Shown: piece after piece, positions 7,438-15,923 of the stretch | Numbering within the stretch: position 1 is the first letter of the stretch | Layout: each line of letters starts with the position of its first letter | Assembly: GCA_910579575.1 (NCBI GenBank) | Contig: CAJTUM010000004.1 | Location: 124,001 to 188,000, forward strand | DNA length: 64,000 nt | From: an uncultured Eubacteriales bacterium | Lineage (GTDB): Bacteria > Bacillota > Clostridia > Oscillospirales > Butyricicoccaceae | Reading direction: 5' to 3' | Notes under the pieces: generated by a model | What the model was told of the DNA's origin: nothing | Database searches by the model: none | The model's input: only the letters and a program-made list of their open reading frames with translations | Position numbers and translations under genes: made by a program

Positions 7438-8383
7438 CCCGCATCTTCATGTCCATCAGGTGTTGCTCGTTGCTGAAGGTATGCTTGACCTGCTCCACCA
7501 TCAGGTAGCTGGACAGGTTGATGTCCCCCAGGCCCAGGGTAACGATCAGCAGCGTTCCGCCACGGACCCGAATGTCCCCCAGCACATTTTGGAGCTTGAG
7601 GGTCCGGGTCTTGGTGTTGTAGAGGTCCAGCAGGGCGTCGGCCATAGACTTGGCGTTGGCCGTGCTGTCGATCTTCTCGTAATACTGGAGGACGCCCCAC
7701 TGGTTGATGTTGGCCCCGTCCTGGGCGATGTAGATTTCCCGCTTGCCGGTTTCCTTGTTCTCATAGGACAGCTTGATCTTGTCATAGGTCCCGGAGGAAA
7801 TAGAGCTCTTGTAGTCGTAGTCCCCGGCGGCGGAGTCGTCTACCACCATGTTGATCTTCATGCTGCCCAGCCCTTTGAGGGTTAGCTTGCCCACGTCGTC
7901 ATAGAGGACGAACATCTGACTGGTGGCCTTTAGGGTTTCGTCGAGGGCCGTCTGGATGATGTCAAAGAGGGTTTTGTTGTCCTCCACCCGGCTGGCGATG
8001 GAAAAGCCGGTCCCCTCCAGGCTGCCCACATTCAGCTGGAAGTCGTCCGCAATCATACGGATCACGGCGTCAGCGGTTTTGTTCTCGTAGACATAGGTGT
8101 CTTTGTTCTTCAGGTAGTACAGCTGGTCATACACCGTTATGGTAATGACATTCGGATTACTGCCCTTCCGGGCCTTATCGAATACAAAGCCGTAAAAGAC
8201 AGGGGTGCCGTCCACGGAAAAACGGCATGGGTCCCCTTCTTGAAAGCTCAAACCGGGCGTTTTGACCACGTCGGCCACCAGCTTGCCTGGCTGCCCCTTG
8301 CGCTCCCACTCAATGGTCACGCCCTCAACGGTGGGGGGCAGCATGACAGTGCCCTTGTGCTGGATCATCAGTTCATAGGTCAT
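7418..8383 (-). CDS. Tail hub protein, XkdQ-like
   Basis: 321 aa, as expected for the XkdQ/YqbQ family related to phage late control gene D (T4 gp27-like hub). Supporting segments are VEGVTIEWERKGQPGKL, the DQLYYLKNKDTYVYENKTA motif and the C-terminal SSYLMVEQVKHTFSNEQHLMDMKM. It starts inside the stop of the LysM gene (4-base overlap). It forms the ring linking tube, tape measure and spike. Confidence 0.92.
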   Translation of the reverse strand: MTYELMIQHKGTVMLPPTVEGVTIEWERKGQPGKLVADVVKTPGLSFQEGDPCRFSVDGTPVFYGFVFDKARKGSNPNVITITVYDQLYYLKNKDTYVYENKTADAVIRMIADDFQLNVGSLEGTGFSIASRVEDNKTLFDIIQTALDETLKATSQMFVLYDDVGKLTLKGLGSMKINMVVDDSAAGDYDYKSSISSGTYDKIKLSYENKETGKREIYIAQDGANINQWGVLQYYEKIDSTANAKSMADALLDLYNTKTRTLKLQNVLGDIRVRGGTLLIVTLGLGDINLSSYLMVEQVKHTFSNEQHLMDMKMRGGTFVA

Positions 8384-9024
8384 GGCAGCGTCAGCACCTG
8401 CCCCGGATAGATTAGATTAGGGTTGCTGATTTTGTCCGTGTTCGCACTGGCGATTTTGGAGTAGTCGGACCCCTTCCCGTAATACTTGGCGGCGATGGCC
8501 CACAGGCTGTCGCCCTTTTTCACGGTGTAAGTTTTGGCAGCAGGGGCCGTGCTGGCCTCCCGCTCCTGCTCCACAGTCACCGTGGGGGGCTGGCTGGGTT
8601 CGGCGGGCGGTTCCACGGTGGCGGTCTTGGTCCCATAGGGCCGCCACTGTTTCAAGTTCACGTCCACCGACACGTCCAGCCCCTTTTTAGCGTCCTCCAC
8701 GATGTTGTAGTCCTCCACGCTTACGGTCAAGTTGGTGTCAAACAGCCGCCGCCCGTCCGGGCTGGAGCGCACCAGGATAAATTGGGTGGTTCCTTTGCCG
8801 GTCTTTAGGTCCTCCAGCATATCCAGGTAAGCCGACGGGGACCGGCTGCCGCCCAGCATGGGGAGCAGCAGCGGCACCGTGATCTCCGTCAGACCGGGGG
8901 AGCGCAGGAAATTGATTTCCCCCTCGTTGAGCAGTATCAGGGTCTTGTTTTTCCCCTTGACCTTGACGGTCAGCTTGGCCGGGGTCGGGACCTCCATACC
9001 GCCCAGATAGCAGGAATAACTCAT
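8380..9024 (-). CDS. LysM-domain baseplate protein (XkdP-like)
   Basis: 214 aa. Residues 1-140 resemble the XkdP/YqbP N-terminal domain (IYLEGMEV-like start, LLLPMLGGSRSPSAYLDML). A Pro/Glu-rich linker follows, then a single C-terminal LysM module (about 165-214: YTVKKGDSLWAIAAKYYG, ending in NPNLIYPGQVLTLP). LysM binds peptidoglycan, so it probably helps the tail engage or cross the cell wall. It overlaps tape measure and XkdQ-like genes by 4 bases each. Confidence 0.92.
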   Translation of the reverse strand: MSYSCYLGGMEVPTPAKLTVKVKGKNKTLILLNEGEINFLRSPGLTEITVPLLLPMLGGSRSPSAYLDMLEDLKTGKGTTQFILVRSSPDGRRLFDTNLTVSVEDYNIVEDAKKGLDVSVDVNLKQWRPYGTKTATVEPPAEPSQPPTVTVEQEREASTAPAAKTYTVKKGDSLWAIAAKYYGKGSDYSKIASANTDKISNPNLIYPGQVLTLP

Positions 9025-11549
9025 TCATGCACCCCCTCGGCTGCGGTGACCAGCGCCTCGGAGAAGCCGTCGGTCAGCTCCCGAATGACACCGTCCAGGT
9101 CGTTGCTGTTGTCGATCTTATTGGTCATGCCGGTCATGTCGATTTTGACCTCTGCCGTGGTAAAGCGGTTGATGGCGTCACGCTCGGCAATATCCCGGAG
9201 GTATTTCAGCTCCTCGCCGCTCACGTCCAGGGCGTGGGCCATGCCGCCGGTGTTGTCCGCGATTTCTCCCACGTCGTTGCCCAGGCCGTCCATAGCGAAG
9301 CTGTCAAAGCCCTGGTTGGCGAAGTCCTCAATGGTCCCCGGCTCGTAGCCCAGGCTGTCGAACATCCCGCCCACTTTGTCGGCCACGCTGTCCCCCCAGG
9401 CCGCTCCGGCCTGGAAAGCGTCAGAGGCCCAGCCCTCGGAGTAGGCGTCGAAGGTCCCGAAACCCTCGCTGAAGGCTTCGGCCACGCTGGTGTATTCCTC
9501 TTTACTATTGGCGGCCTCAGCGGATTTGGCAGCGTACTCGTCGGCTTTGCTGGTGATGCCAGAATAGTCGAACTCCACGAAGGGGAGCTTGTTCAGCGCC
9601 TCGCAGATACCGGCCACCACCGTCAAGGCGGTAGAAAGCAGACCGTAGAACCAGCTCTGCACATTGGCGATTACGTTGTGAAACGCGGTGCCGATGTTGG
9701 AGCAGACCGCTCCCAGGGCGTTCCAAATGCCCAGAGCGATATTTGCCACCACCAGGCCCGCGTTGACCACGGCCTGGATTACCACATTGATGCCGCCGGT
9801 CAGCACTCCAAACCCGGTCTGCGCCACGCCCGTGGTCTTGGCAATCCAGTTGCAGAGGGCCATAATGCCCGCTACAAGGGCGATAACGGCCACCACGATC
9901 CAGGTAATAGGGCAGGCCAGGAGAGCGGCGTTAAAGCCGTACTGGGCCGCCGTAGCGGCAAACGTGGCCCCGGTAGACATAGCCACGGCTGCGGCGTGGA
10001 CTGTTTCTTGGAAAGCCGCCGCCGCTTTTAGCCCAGTTGTGATTGCCTGCACCGCATTGTAGACCGTCAGAACTGCGACATAGGCCCCCAGGGCAGCGAC
10101 AATGCCGTAAACGATGGGGCCGATCCAGCTCCAGTTGTCCGACACGGCGGTGCCAAATGCTATGGCCCCCTCTACCATGCCGGTCAGGAGGGAGATTACG
10201 AAGCCCAGCATTGTGGCCAGGCCCATGGCTGCCGTTTCGATTTGCGGAAGGTTCTGCTGGAAAACGTTGATAAAATTCAGAACTGCCGGATAGATACCGG
10301 CCCCCACGTTTTCCTTGATGTCCCCCAGGGCGTTGTTGAGCTGGATGATTTTGCCCTCCGGGGTGTTGCTCATAGCCTCGTACAGCCCGCCCCAGCCCTC
10401 CGCGATTACGGCGTTGATGGCAGCGGCGGCCTGCATATCCTGACTCATGCCCAGGTATTCCTCGCCCAGTTCCGCCACGATTTGGGCCTCGGTGGCGGTG
10501 CCCTCAATAATGGCCTTTTGGGTGTCGGTGAACTCGAAGCCCTTTTTGGTCATGGCGTCGTAGGACCCGGACATGATCTTGCCCAGGCCGGTGGCGTAGT
10601 CCACCATAGCCTCGGTGTCCAGAGCGCCGCCCCCGCTCATACCCATAGCGTAGTCGGTGAGGGTGTCCATCATGGAGAGGATGGCGTTGGCGTCGGAAAA
10701 GTAGGTGGCGAACTCCGCTGCCCCGGCAATCATGGCCTCGTCGCCATAGATGCCTGCACCCTGGATTTCGGAGGCTTTGGCAAGGATGGCATCATAGGCT
10801 GCCGTGGCCTGGCCGGTGTTCGCCTGCACCTCCATACTGACCTGGCCCCCGTCCACGCCTGCTGTAAAGGCCGTATAGGCCGCCTGTGCGGGGTCTGTGT
10901 CCAGGGTTAGGGTGTTTCCCAGCTCTGCCCCGTCCACGCTGTCAGCGAGGCCCGTGTAGCCATTGGCGGCCCCTTCCGTGGCAAGGGTCAGGGTATTCCC
11001 CAGCTCTGCGCCGTCGGCCATGTCCGCCAGGGCTTCATAATTGCTCACAGCTTCGGAGGTATCCAGGGCCAGGGTATTTTCCAGGGTGTTCCCGGATGTT
11101 TCGTCCGCAAGGGCCTGGAAGTCGTCCTCCGCCCCCATGTTGTTCAGAACCGTGCGAAGCTGCCGCTGGGCATTGATCTGGACATTGGCAGCATCCATGG
11201 AGCTGGTGGCAAAGCCCTTAATGGCGGATAGGCTCATGTAAGCCCCCACCAGGGAAACGACCTTTGTTACCATGCCATCCAGGGCGGAGGTGCCCTCATG
11301 GATACCCTGGTTTAGCCGCTCCTCCTCCTGGGCGGCCCGGCGGTAATTGTCCGCCATTTCGTCCACGGCGTTGCTGGCGTCTGCCAGCGCCCCCCGTGCG
11401 GCCTCGATCTCGGCCACGTCCATGGCGTTGCCGGACAGCCGCTGGATTTGCTCAAAGGAGGACAGCGTAGTATCCAGGGCGGCGGTGATTTTTTTCAAAA
11501 CCACGCTCATGCCATCATTGAGGGCCATTTGGGATTTGATTGTTGCCAT
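9021..11549 (-). CDS. Tail tape measure protein
   Basis: 842 aa, the longest tail gene. Coiled-coil N-terminus (residues 1-110), then an unusual repeat block (about 130-265) with several copies of an ELGNTLTL-type unit each followed by an Ala-Tyr segment, then long hydrophobic helices (about 425-560 and 590-650) typical of tape measure proteins. It follows the frameshifted chaperone gene, the standard order. The protein sets tail length and is ejected with DNA. Start ATG 11549 has GGTGGTGAG upstream. Confidence 0.93.
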   Translation of the reverse strand: MATIKSQMALNDGMSVVLKKITAALDTTLSSFEQIQRLSGNAMDVAEIEAARGALADASNAVDEMADNYRRAAQEEERLNQGIHEGTSALDGMVTKVVSLVGAYMSLSAIKGFATSSMDAANVQINAQRQLRTVLNNMGAEDDFQALADETSGNTLENTLALDTSEAVSNYEALADMADGAELGNTLTLATEGAANGYTGLADSVDGAELGNTLTLDTDPAQAAYTAFTAGVDGGQVSMEVQANTGQATAAYDAILAKASEIQGAGIYGDEAMIAGAAEFATYFSDANAILSMMDTLTDYAMGMSGGGALDTEAMVDYATGLGKIMSGSYDAMTKKGFEFTDTQKAIIEGTATEAQIVAELGEEYLGMSQDMQAAAAINAVIAEGWGGLYEAMSNTPEGKIIQLNNALGDIKENVGAGIYPAVLNFINVFQQNLPQIETAAMGLATMLGFVISLLTGMVEGAIAFGTAVSDNWSWIGPIVYGIVAALGAYVAVLTVYNAVQAITTGLKAAAAFQETVHAAAVAMSTGATFAATAAQYGFNAALLACPITWIVVAVIALVAGIMALCNWIAKTTGVAQTGFGVLTGGINVVIQAVVNAGLVVANIALGIWNALGAVCSNIGTAFHNVIANVQSWFYGLLSTALTVVAGICEALNKLPFVEFDYSGITSKADEYAAKSAEAANSKEEYTSVAEAFSEGFGTFDAYSEGWASDAFQAGAAWGDSVADKVGGMFDSLGYEPGTIEDFANQGFDSFAMDGLGNDVGEIADNTGGMAHALDVSGEELKYLRDIAERDAINRFTTAEVKIDMTGMTNKIDNSNDLDGVIRELTDGFSEALVTAAEGVHE

Positions 11550-11579
11550 ACGCTCACCACCTTTACAGCAGGGCCGAGG

Positions 11580-12223
11580 TCACCTTTTACGCCCCCGGCC
11601 CCTGCTCCGGCCCTTATTCGCTTTGCTTTTCAGTTCTGCCTCTTTTTTCTTCTCCGCAGCACAGCGGGCGTCAATAGAGGCAATCACGAAAGCCCGTTCT
11701 TTGACAGGCAAATCTAAAAACTTGGACGGCTCCCAGCCGAATTTCTGCAAACAAAAATGTGCATAGTTGGCCTCCGGGTCGCCGTCCTCTATTAGTTTTT
11801 TGCCTCGTCTACCAGCTCGTTCTCAGTCTTGAAGCCGTTGACCCGGAAAACCTCCGTTACATAGTCGTCGAATTCCCCGCCGATCAGCATGGCACCCACC
11901 AGCTGCTCCGGCTTGGCTACGCCCCAGCTGTCCTGAAGCTCGGCGTTGTTGAGGTCGGGGAACACGGTACAGCGGGCGCACACCTTGGACTGGAACTCGT
12001 AGGTGTCCAGCTTCTGGGTAAACTGGTTCTTCTTGCCCGGCACTGGCACCTGGCGGATGCAGCCAGAGCGGATACGGGCGTACTCGTCGGCGGAGATACA
12101 ACAGATTTCCCACTCCAGGGGCTTGCCGTCCTCCCCCTGAAACCGAGGGGAGGCGGCGTACTTGGCGTTCTCGATCTGCTGGACATTGGGTCGCATAAAC
12201 GCGGACAGGCTCTTATTGCTCAT
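11580..12223 (-). CDS. Tail assembly chaperone, -1 frameshift fusion product
   Basis: Reading the chaperone gene through the heptamer A-AAA-AAC at 11801-11795 with a -1 shift continues for 71 codons (LIEDGDPEANYAHF to the Arg-rich GRSRGRGRKR end) and stops at 11582-11580, giving a 214-aa fusion. The extension has no start codon or ribosome binding site of its own and would be left unannotated by ordinary callers. Tail chaperone pairs made by -1 frameshift just before the tape measure gene are known widely (lambda gpG/gpGT; equivalents in contractile phages). The extension's FLDLPVKERAFVIASIDARC segment is protein-like, not random. Confidence 0.88.
11792..12223 (-). CDS. Tail assembly chaperone, short form (XkdN-like)
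   Basis: 143 aa, between tail tube and tape measure, where XkdN stands in PBSX-like tails. It contains the segment RFQGEDGKPLEWEICCIS and ends ENELVDEAKN directly at the slippery site. The short form is made by normal termination at 11794-11792 and the long form by frameshifting. The two bind and keep the tape measure soluble during tail assembly, as in other phages. Confidence 0.88.
   Translation of the reverse strand: MSNKSLSAFMRPNVQQIENAKYAASPRFQGEDGKPLEWEICCISADEYARIRSGCIRQVPVPGKKNQFTQKLDTYEFQSKVCARCTVFPDLNNAELQDSWGVAKPEQLVGAMLIGGEFDDYVTEVFRVNGFKTENELVDEAKN
11795..11801 (-). other. -1 ribosomal slippery heptamer A AAA AAC
   Basis: In the zero frame the codons are GCA AAA AAC followed at once by TAA. 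This is the canonical X XXY YYZ form, with both tRNAs able to re-pair after a one-base backward slip. After the slip, translation proceeds into CTA ATA GAG and bypasses the stop. Confidence 0.9.
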
Positions 12224-12238
12224 ACTCTGTTCCTCCTG

Positions 12239-12715
12239 TTACATATAGGCCGGGTTGGTGTACTTCTCCGGGCGGGCGATACTGTCGCAGAAGCCCTCAA
12301 TGGTCTGCTCGATGAAATCGCCCTCCGCATTGAACATGGACAGCAGTACGTCGCCGTCCAGGACGCACTCGTTATAAATTTTCGTGGACCGCCCAACGGT
12401 GCTGGCCTGGTCGTCGTTGCTGGTCTGGATCGTGAACGTGGGCATAACCCCGGTGCGGATGAACCGCTCGATCACGTCGTCGAAGATCTCCGTGCACTTG
12501 TAGATGGTCATGGAAAAGGCCAGCACCAGCGTGTCGGCCTTGTGGCCGATCACGATATTGCCCAGCCGGGGGACCTCCTTGGTGTTGACCTGGGCCTTGC
12601 CCTCAAACTCCTTGGCCATCAGCAGGGAATACCGCTTGCCGTCAATGGTGACGAAGCACTCCGCACGGTGGGCGCTTACAGCGTCCCCCGCCCGCATCAT
12701 AGCAGTATCAGACAT
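12239..12715 (-). CDS. Tail tube protein (XkdM-like)
   Basis: 158 aa. Supporting features are the AECFVTIDGKRYSLLMAKEFEGKA start, the LGNIVIGHKADTL motif and the position right after the sheath gene; all match XkdM/DUF2001 tube proteins. It polymerises into the inner tail tube inside the contractile sheath. It has 14 bases to the sheath gene and 15 to the chaperone gene. Confidence 0.93.
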   Translation of the reverse strand: MSDTAMMRAGDAVSAHRAECFVTIDGKRYSLLMAKEFEGKAQVNTKEVPRLGNIVIGHKADTLVLAFSMTIYKCTEIFDDVIERFIRTGVMPTFTIQTSNDDQASTVGRSTKIYNECVLDGDVLLSMFNAEGDFIEQTIEGFCDSIARPEKYTNPAYM

Positions 12716-12729
12716 TTATGCTCCCTCCT

Positions 12730-14055
12730 TTACTGGATGATGACGCTCATGTAGAGCTGGGCCATAGCGTTGACCACGTTCAGCCCATTCACGACCACCA
12801 GGACGGCCTTCTTCTTGTCGCCCTGCTCACAGGTCACGGTATCGGGGTCGAAGTTCTCCACCGCCCGGATTTTCTCCAGCTCCTTGATGTAGTGAGTGAT
12901 GTCCCCCCACAGGGTGGAGCGCCCGGAGGCGTCGTTGGGGACCACGCCCACATACCGCTCGTTGAACAGGACCGCCACGTCGTTGGCGATCTGATCACAG
13001 ACCCGCATGGTCTGATTGCTCTGGAAAACCTCTCCCTTGGTGTCGGAGAGGGTGAGCAGGGTGTTGATGTCCTCCAGGACACGGGTCAGGCCGTTCACGT
13101 TATGGAACATGAACTTGCCCGCCTTGAGGGCCGCCGTCAGTTCCGGCTGTTTATAGTCCGTATTCAGGACCAGCTCCCCGTCATACTTGGCGTTGGTCAG
13201 GGACTTGTTGACGGCCACGCCAGCCTGAGCGCCGGTGGCCCAGTACACAACGGCGTGTTCCTCCATGTCCTTGATGGTGGGGTGGGTGGCCGTGTTCCAG
13301 ACGCCAATCACGCCCTCATAGTCCACAGTGGAGGGCTGCCAGGCTACCAGCTGGAACTTTGCGCCCACCTCGTCCCGCATCCGCTCCGTATAGGTGGCGT
13401 ACAGCTTGACGATGGTGGGGTCCGCCGCCGGGCAGCACATAGCGTTGAACGCATACGGCTCGATCTTGTCGAGGAACGCCTGGTGGCTGTCCCCCGTGAC
13501 GCCCTCGGCGTCGGCTCCGCCCTGCAAAGGCATTCCAGCCGTAGCCTCCAGCGCCGTCTTGGTGTTGAACACGACATAGTCATTGGGGGCCAGGTCCTCC
13601 ACCGTGGCTACTGTCTGCGTGTCCACCTTGATCCCGTCCAGGACGGTGCTGACGTCCCACAGGGCGGGGTCGTCCACGTTGGCGGCGATGACGATAGAAA
13701 TGTCGTTCCCCCGCACTCCCGGATACTTGGCGGAGGCGTGGGCATTGGTGGCCTTGATGGCCCCCAGCCCCAGCCGGTAGCAGTACACGGTGGTGGCGTG
13801 GAGGAAAATCTCCCGCAGCGCCCACATCTTGGGGTGGTCGTAGGAATAGCCGAAGATGGCCTTGCTGTTCTTCTGGAACTCCCCGGAGGTGACAGCGAAA
13901 ACCTCGTTTTCGGGTCCCCAGCTCAGGACGAAGGGGGCCGCCGCATATCCTCTGTCGGACAGCGTAGCGGACGCCTTGGCGATGCTGGAGAAGTTGATAT
14001 AGCTGCCCGGCAGGACCTTGTTTTGGACCAGCCAGGTGCCGCCGCCCAGTGCCAT
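12730..14055 (-). CDS. Tail sheath protein (XkdK-like)
   Basis: 441 aa, standard length for the short PBSX-type sheath. It begins MALGGGTW, contains the YPGVRGNDISIVIAANVDD segment and a GVAVNKSLTNAKYDGELVLN stretch, and ends with the VVNGLNVVNAMAQLYMSVIIQ strand typical of the sheath C-terminus. It forms the contractile outer tail and shows that the virion is myovirus-like. Confidence 0.95.
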   Translation of the reverse strand: MALGGGTWLVQNKVLPGSYINFSSIAKASATLSDRGYAAAPFVLSWGPENEVFAVTSGEFQKNSKAIFGYSYDHPKMWALREIFLHATTVYCYRLGLGAIKATNAHASAKYPGVRGNDISIVIAANVDDPALWDVSTVLDGIKVDTQTVATVEDLAPNDYVVFNTKTALEATAGMPLQGGADAEGVTGDSHQAFLDKIEPYAFNAMCCPAADPTIVKLYATYTERMRDEVGAKFQLVAWQPSTVDYEGVIGVWNTATHPTIKDMEEHAVVYWATGAQAGVAVNKSLTNAKYDGELVLNTDYKQPELTAALKAGKFMFHNVNGLTRVLEDINTLLTLSDTKGEVFQSNQTMRVCDQIANDVAVLFNERYVGVVPNDASGRSTLWGDITHYIKELEKIRAVENFDPDTVTCEQGDKKKAVLVVVNGLNVVNAMAQLYMSVIIQ

Positions 14056-14259
14056 TTAATTCACCTTGCCTTTCTTGAACGCCTCGATCTTCTCGTCCAC
14101 CTCGGCCAACGTGTACTGCTTGCCGTCCTCCAGGAGCGTGTTCACCAGGTCCCGCCGGGTGGCGTACCGCTTGGAGGCGGCCAGCTGGTCACGGGTGAAG
14201 GTGGGGGCTGCCTCTTTCTTCTCGGCGGTGGTATCCGCCGCCGGTGTCGTTTTAGCCAT
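14056..14259 (-). CDS. Small hypothetical protein before the sheath
   Basis: 67 aa from ATG 14259, with AGAGGA eight bases upstream; an earlier ATG at 14268 overlaps the previous stop as ATGA and is possible. The first third is Thr/Ala/Lys-rich and likely disordered; the rest is helical (FTRDQLAASKRYATRRDLVNTLL). Small genes of this type occur upstream of sheath genes in many clostridial phages. No function is assigned. Confidence 0.75.
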   Translation of the reverse strand: MAKTTPAADTTAEKKEAAPTFTRDQLAASKRYATRRDLVNTLLEDGKQYTLAEVDEKIEAFKKGKVN

Positions 14260-14264
14260 GTTGT

Positions 14265-14690
14265 TCATCCTCTCTGATCAATTTTTAGGGTTTCCATCAT
14301 GATTTCCTCACGGGGTTTATAGACGTGGTGGTCGTAGGCCACCAGCACATGAAGCACCCCGTCGGTGACGCTCCATGTGCAGTTGGTAGCATGGACCACA
14401 ATCCCCTCCGGGGTCGTGATGCTCTCCAGGACGGCGGTCAGCTTATCCGCCACGGCGTAGCACTCGGCGCTGTCCTTGCGGGGGTAGTAGATCACGTCCA
14501 CGGTGGGGGTCCGTTTGTACCATCGCCCCACCTCCAGCCGGTGCCCAGCGCCGGGCATGACCACGTTGAAGTCGCCGGCCTTTAGCCCCTGCTTGACGTT
14601 GCCCCCGTGGATTTCAGCGGGGGCCGGGAATGCGGTATGAAGCGCAAGGCTTACCCCGTCCCGGATACTGTTGAAACTGATTTCAGACAT
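14265..14690 (-). CDS. Tail terminator-like protein (DUF6838-type)
   Basis: 141 aa, located between the gp10-like gene and the sheath, the usual tail terminator/XkdJ place. It begins MSEISFNSIRDGVSLALHTAFP and has GRWYKRTPTVDVIYYP and LHVLVAYDHHVY, mixed alpha/beta as in phage tail terminator folds. Start overlaps the preceding gene by 8 bases. Family assignment is by pattern and position. Confidence 0.75.
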   Translation of the reverse strand: MSEISFNSIRDGVSLALHTAFPAPAEIHGGNVKQGLKAGDFNVVMPGAGHRLEVGRWYKRTPTVDVIYYPRKDSAECYAVADKLTAVLESITTPEGIVVHATNCTWSVTDGVLHVLVAYDHHVYKPREEIMMETLKIDQRG

Positions 14691-15153
14691 TGAAAACCTC
14701 CCGCAGCCGCTTCTCCAGCTTCTTCTCGATCAGGCCGGGGGCCAGGCCCCGCAAGTCCTGTTCGGAGAGGGTGAGGAAATACTGACCATCCACCCAGCCC
14801 TTGCCGCCCCTGGTGCGGTGTCCGAACTCCACATAGCTGGCATACTGCACGGGGTTGATCACCTCGACGGTGTAGGTGCTGCCCTGCCTGTCGATGGGCA
14901 GGGCCTGGGCGTAGGCTTTGGCGTCCCGGCTCCCGGCGGTCCAGCCCCGGCGCAGGGTGCCGCCCTTTTTGCCGCTGGCCTTGGGGTATTGCCCCACGGG
15001 CGTCCGGGGGATCACCAAGGCCAGCAGCCGGGCGGCCAGCTCCTTGGATACCTCCCGGCAAAAGCGGTCCATGTCTACCTCCTGGAGCTTGGCGAGGTTT
15101 TGCCGGAGCTTTTGGAGCTGCTTGTAATCACAGCTCCCCCAGCGTTTTGCCAT
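14683..15153 (-). CDS. HK97 gp10-like head-tail protein (XkdI-like)
   Basis: 156 aa from ATG 15153, which overlaps the preceding TGA as TGATG; the longer frame to 15171 lacks support. The KELAARLLALVIPRTPVG and VNPVQYASYVEFGHRTRGG segments are the gp10-like signature. This family occupies the head-tail or tail-completion position. It follows the head-closure-like gene with translational coupling. Confidence 0.87.
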   Translation of the reverse strand: MAKRWGSCDYKQLQKLRQNLAKLQEVDMDRFCREVSKELAARLLALVIPRTPVGQYPKASGKKGGTLRRGWTAGSRDAKAYAQALPIDRQGSTYTVEVINPVQYASYVEFGHRTRGGKGWVDGQYFLTLSEQDLRGLAPGLIEKKLEKRLREVFNV

Positions 15154-15521
15154 CAGGCCCACCCCTCCCACAGCTCCAGCGGCACCTCCTGGTGGTCGGT
15201 GTAGACCGCCGCCTTGCCGCTTCGCTCGTAGTCGGTTGTCACCTGGTTTTGGGTGACGGTAATTTTCGACCCCTCCGGGATCACCACGGAGGGGTCAATA
15301 TAGAGCGTCACGGTCTGGGCCACCCTGGCGGCCTCCTCGTCCGGCTCCGTACTTTTGACGGTGGTGAAGGAGATGCGGCAGGGAAGCTCCGAGGCCGTGA
15401 CACGCTCCACAGGTTCAGTGCGGCCCGTGCGCTCGTCAAGCACACCCTCCCGCACGGTGATGGTGGCTCTGCCATCCCACAGGCTTTGTATCGCCTTGTT
15501 GTAGCCCTTCGGTATTACCAT
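15153..15521 (-). CDS. Head-closure-like protein (XkdH-like)
   Basis: 122 aa, beta-rich, with VREGVLDERTGRTEPVE and IPEGSKITVTQNQVTTDYERSG, consistent with small head-closure or minor capsid proteins of the XkdH kind. It lies between connector and gp10-like genes. Function is inferred mostly from gene order. Confidence 0.75.
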   Translation of the reverse strand: MVIPKGYNKAIQSLWDGRATITVREGVLDERTGRTEPVERVTASELPCRISFTTVKSTEPDEEAARVAQTVTLYIDPSVVIPEGSKITVTQNQVTTDYERSGKAAVYTDHQEVPLELWEGWA

Positions 15522-15922
15522 CGCAGCCTCCTGAACGCCCCAAGGACGCTCTCCGGGGGGTGCATCATGGCGTCCAGCTGGGAGCGGAACCGCACCTCGG
15601 CGCTGCCCACCCCGTCGCTGGCTCCGGCAAAGTCAACCTTGATATCCCCTTGGGTGATACTCTTGGCGGGCTGGTCGAAGTCCAGGCCCTCGATCTCCAG
15701 CCCACCGGCGGCCAGCTTCTCATGGAGGAAAGACCCGGCCACCATATCCACCAGCACATAGAAAAGGCCCTCCGGCACTTCCTTGTGGTTGATATTCGTC
15801 AGCAGCTCCACCCGGCACTTGGCGATCAGGTATTCCAGGGCAGGCTTGTCGGCTTCGGTGGCGCTGTACCCCAGCATGGCCAGCCGGGGCACCACGGCCT
15901 CGTATACCTCCACGGCGCTCAC
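15515..15922 (-). CDS. Head-tail connector (gp6-like adaptor)
   Basis: 135 aa, helical N-terminus (AVVPRLAMLGYSATEADKPALEYLIAKC) and a short beta segment, directly after the major capsid gene. This size, fold pattern and place fit gp6/gp15-type adaptors that join portal and tail. Overlaps the next gene by 7 bases. Confidence 0.78.
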   Translation of the reverse strand: MSAVEVYEAVVPRLAMLGYSATEADKPALEYLIAKCRVELLTNINHKEVPEGLFYVLVDMVAGSFLHEKLAAGGLEIEGLDFDQPAKSITQGDIKVDFAGASDGVGSAEVRFRSQLDAMMHPPESVLGAFRRLRW

Positions 15923-15923
15923 C

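Noticed and set aside
12718..14277. Plus-strand open frame of 519 codons
   Set aside because: Shadow of the sheath gene, which has clear homology patterns on the other strand.
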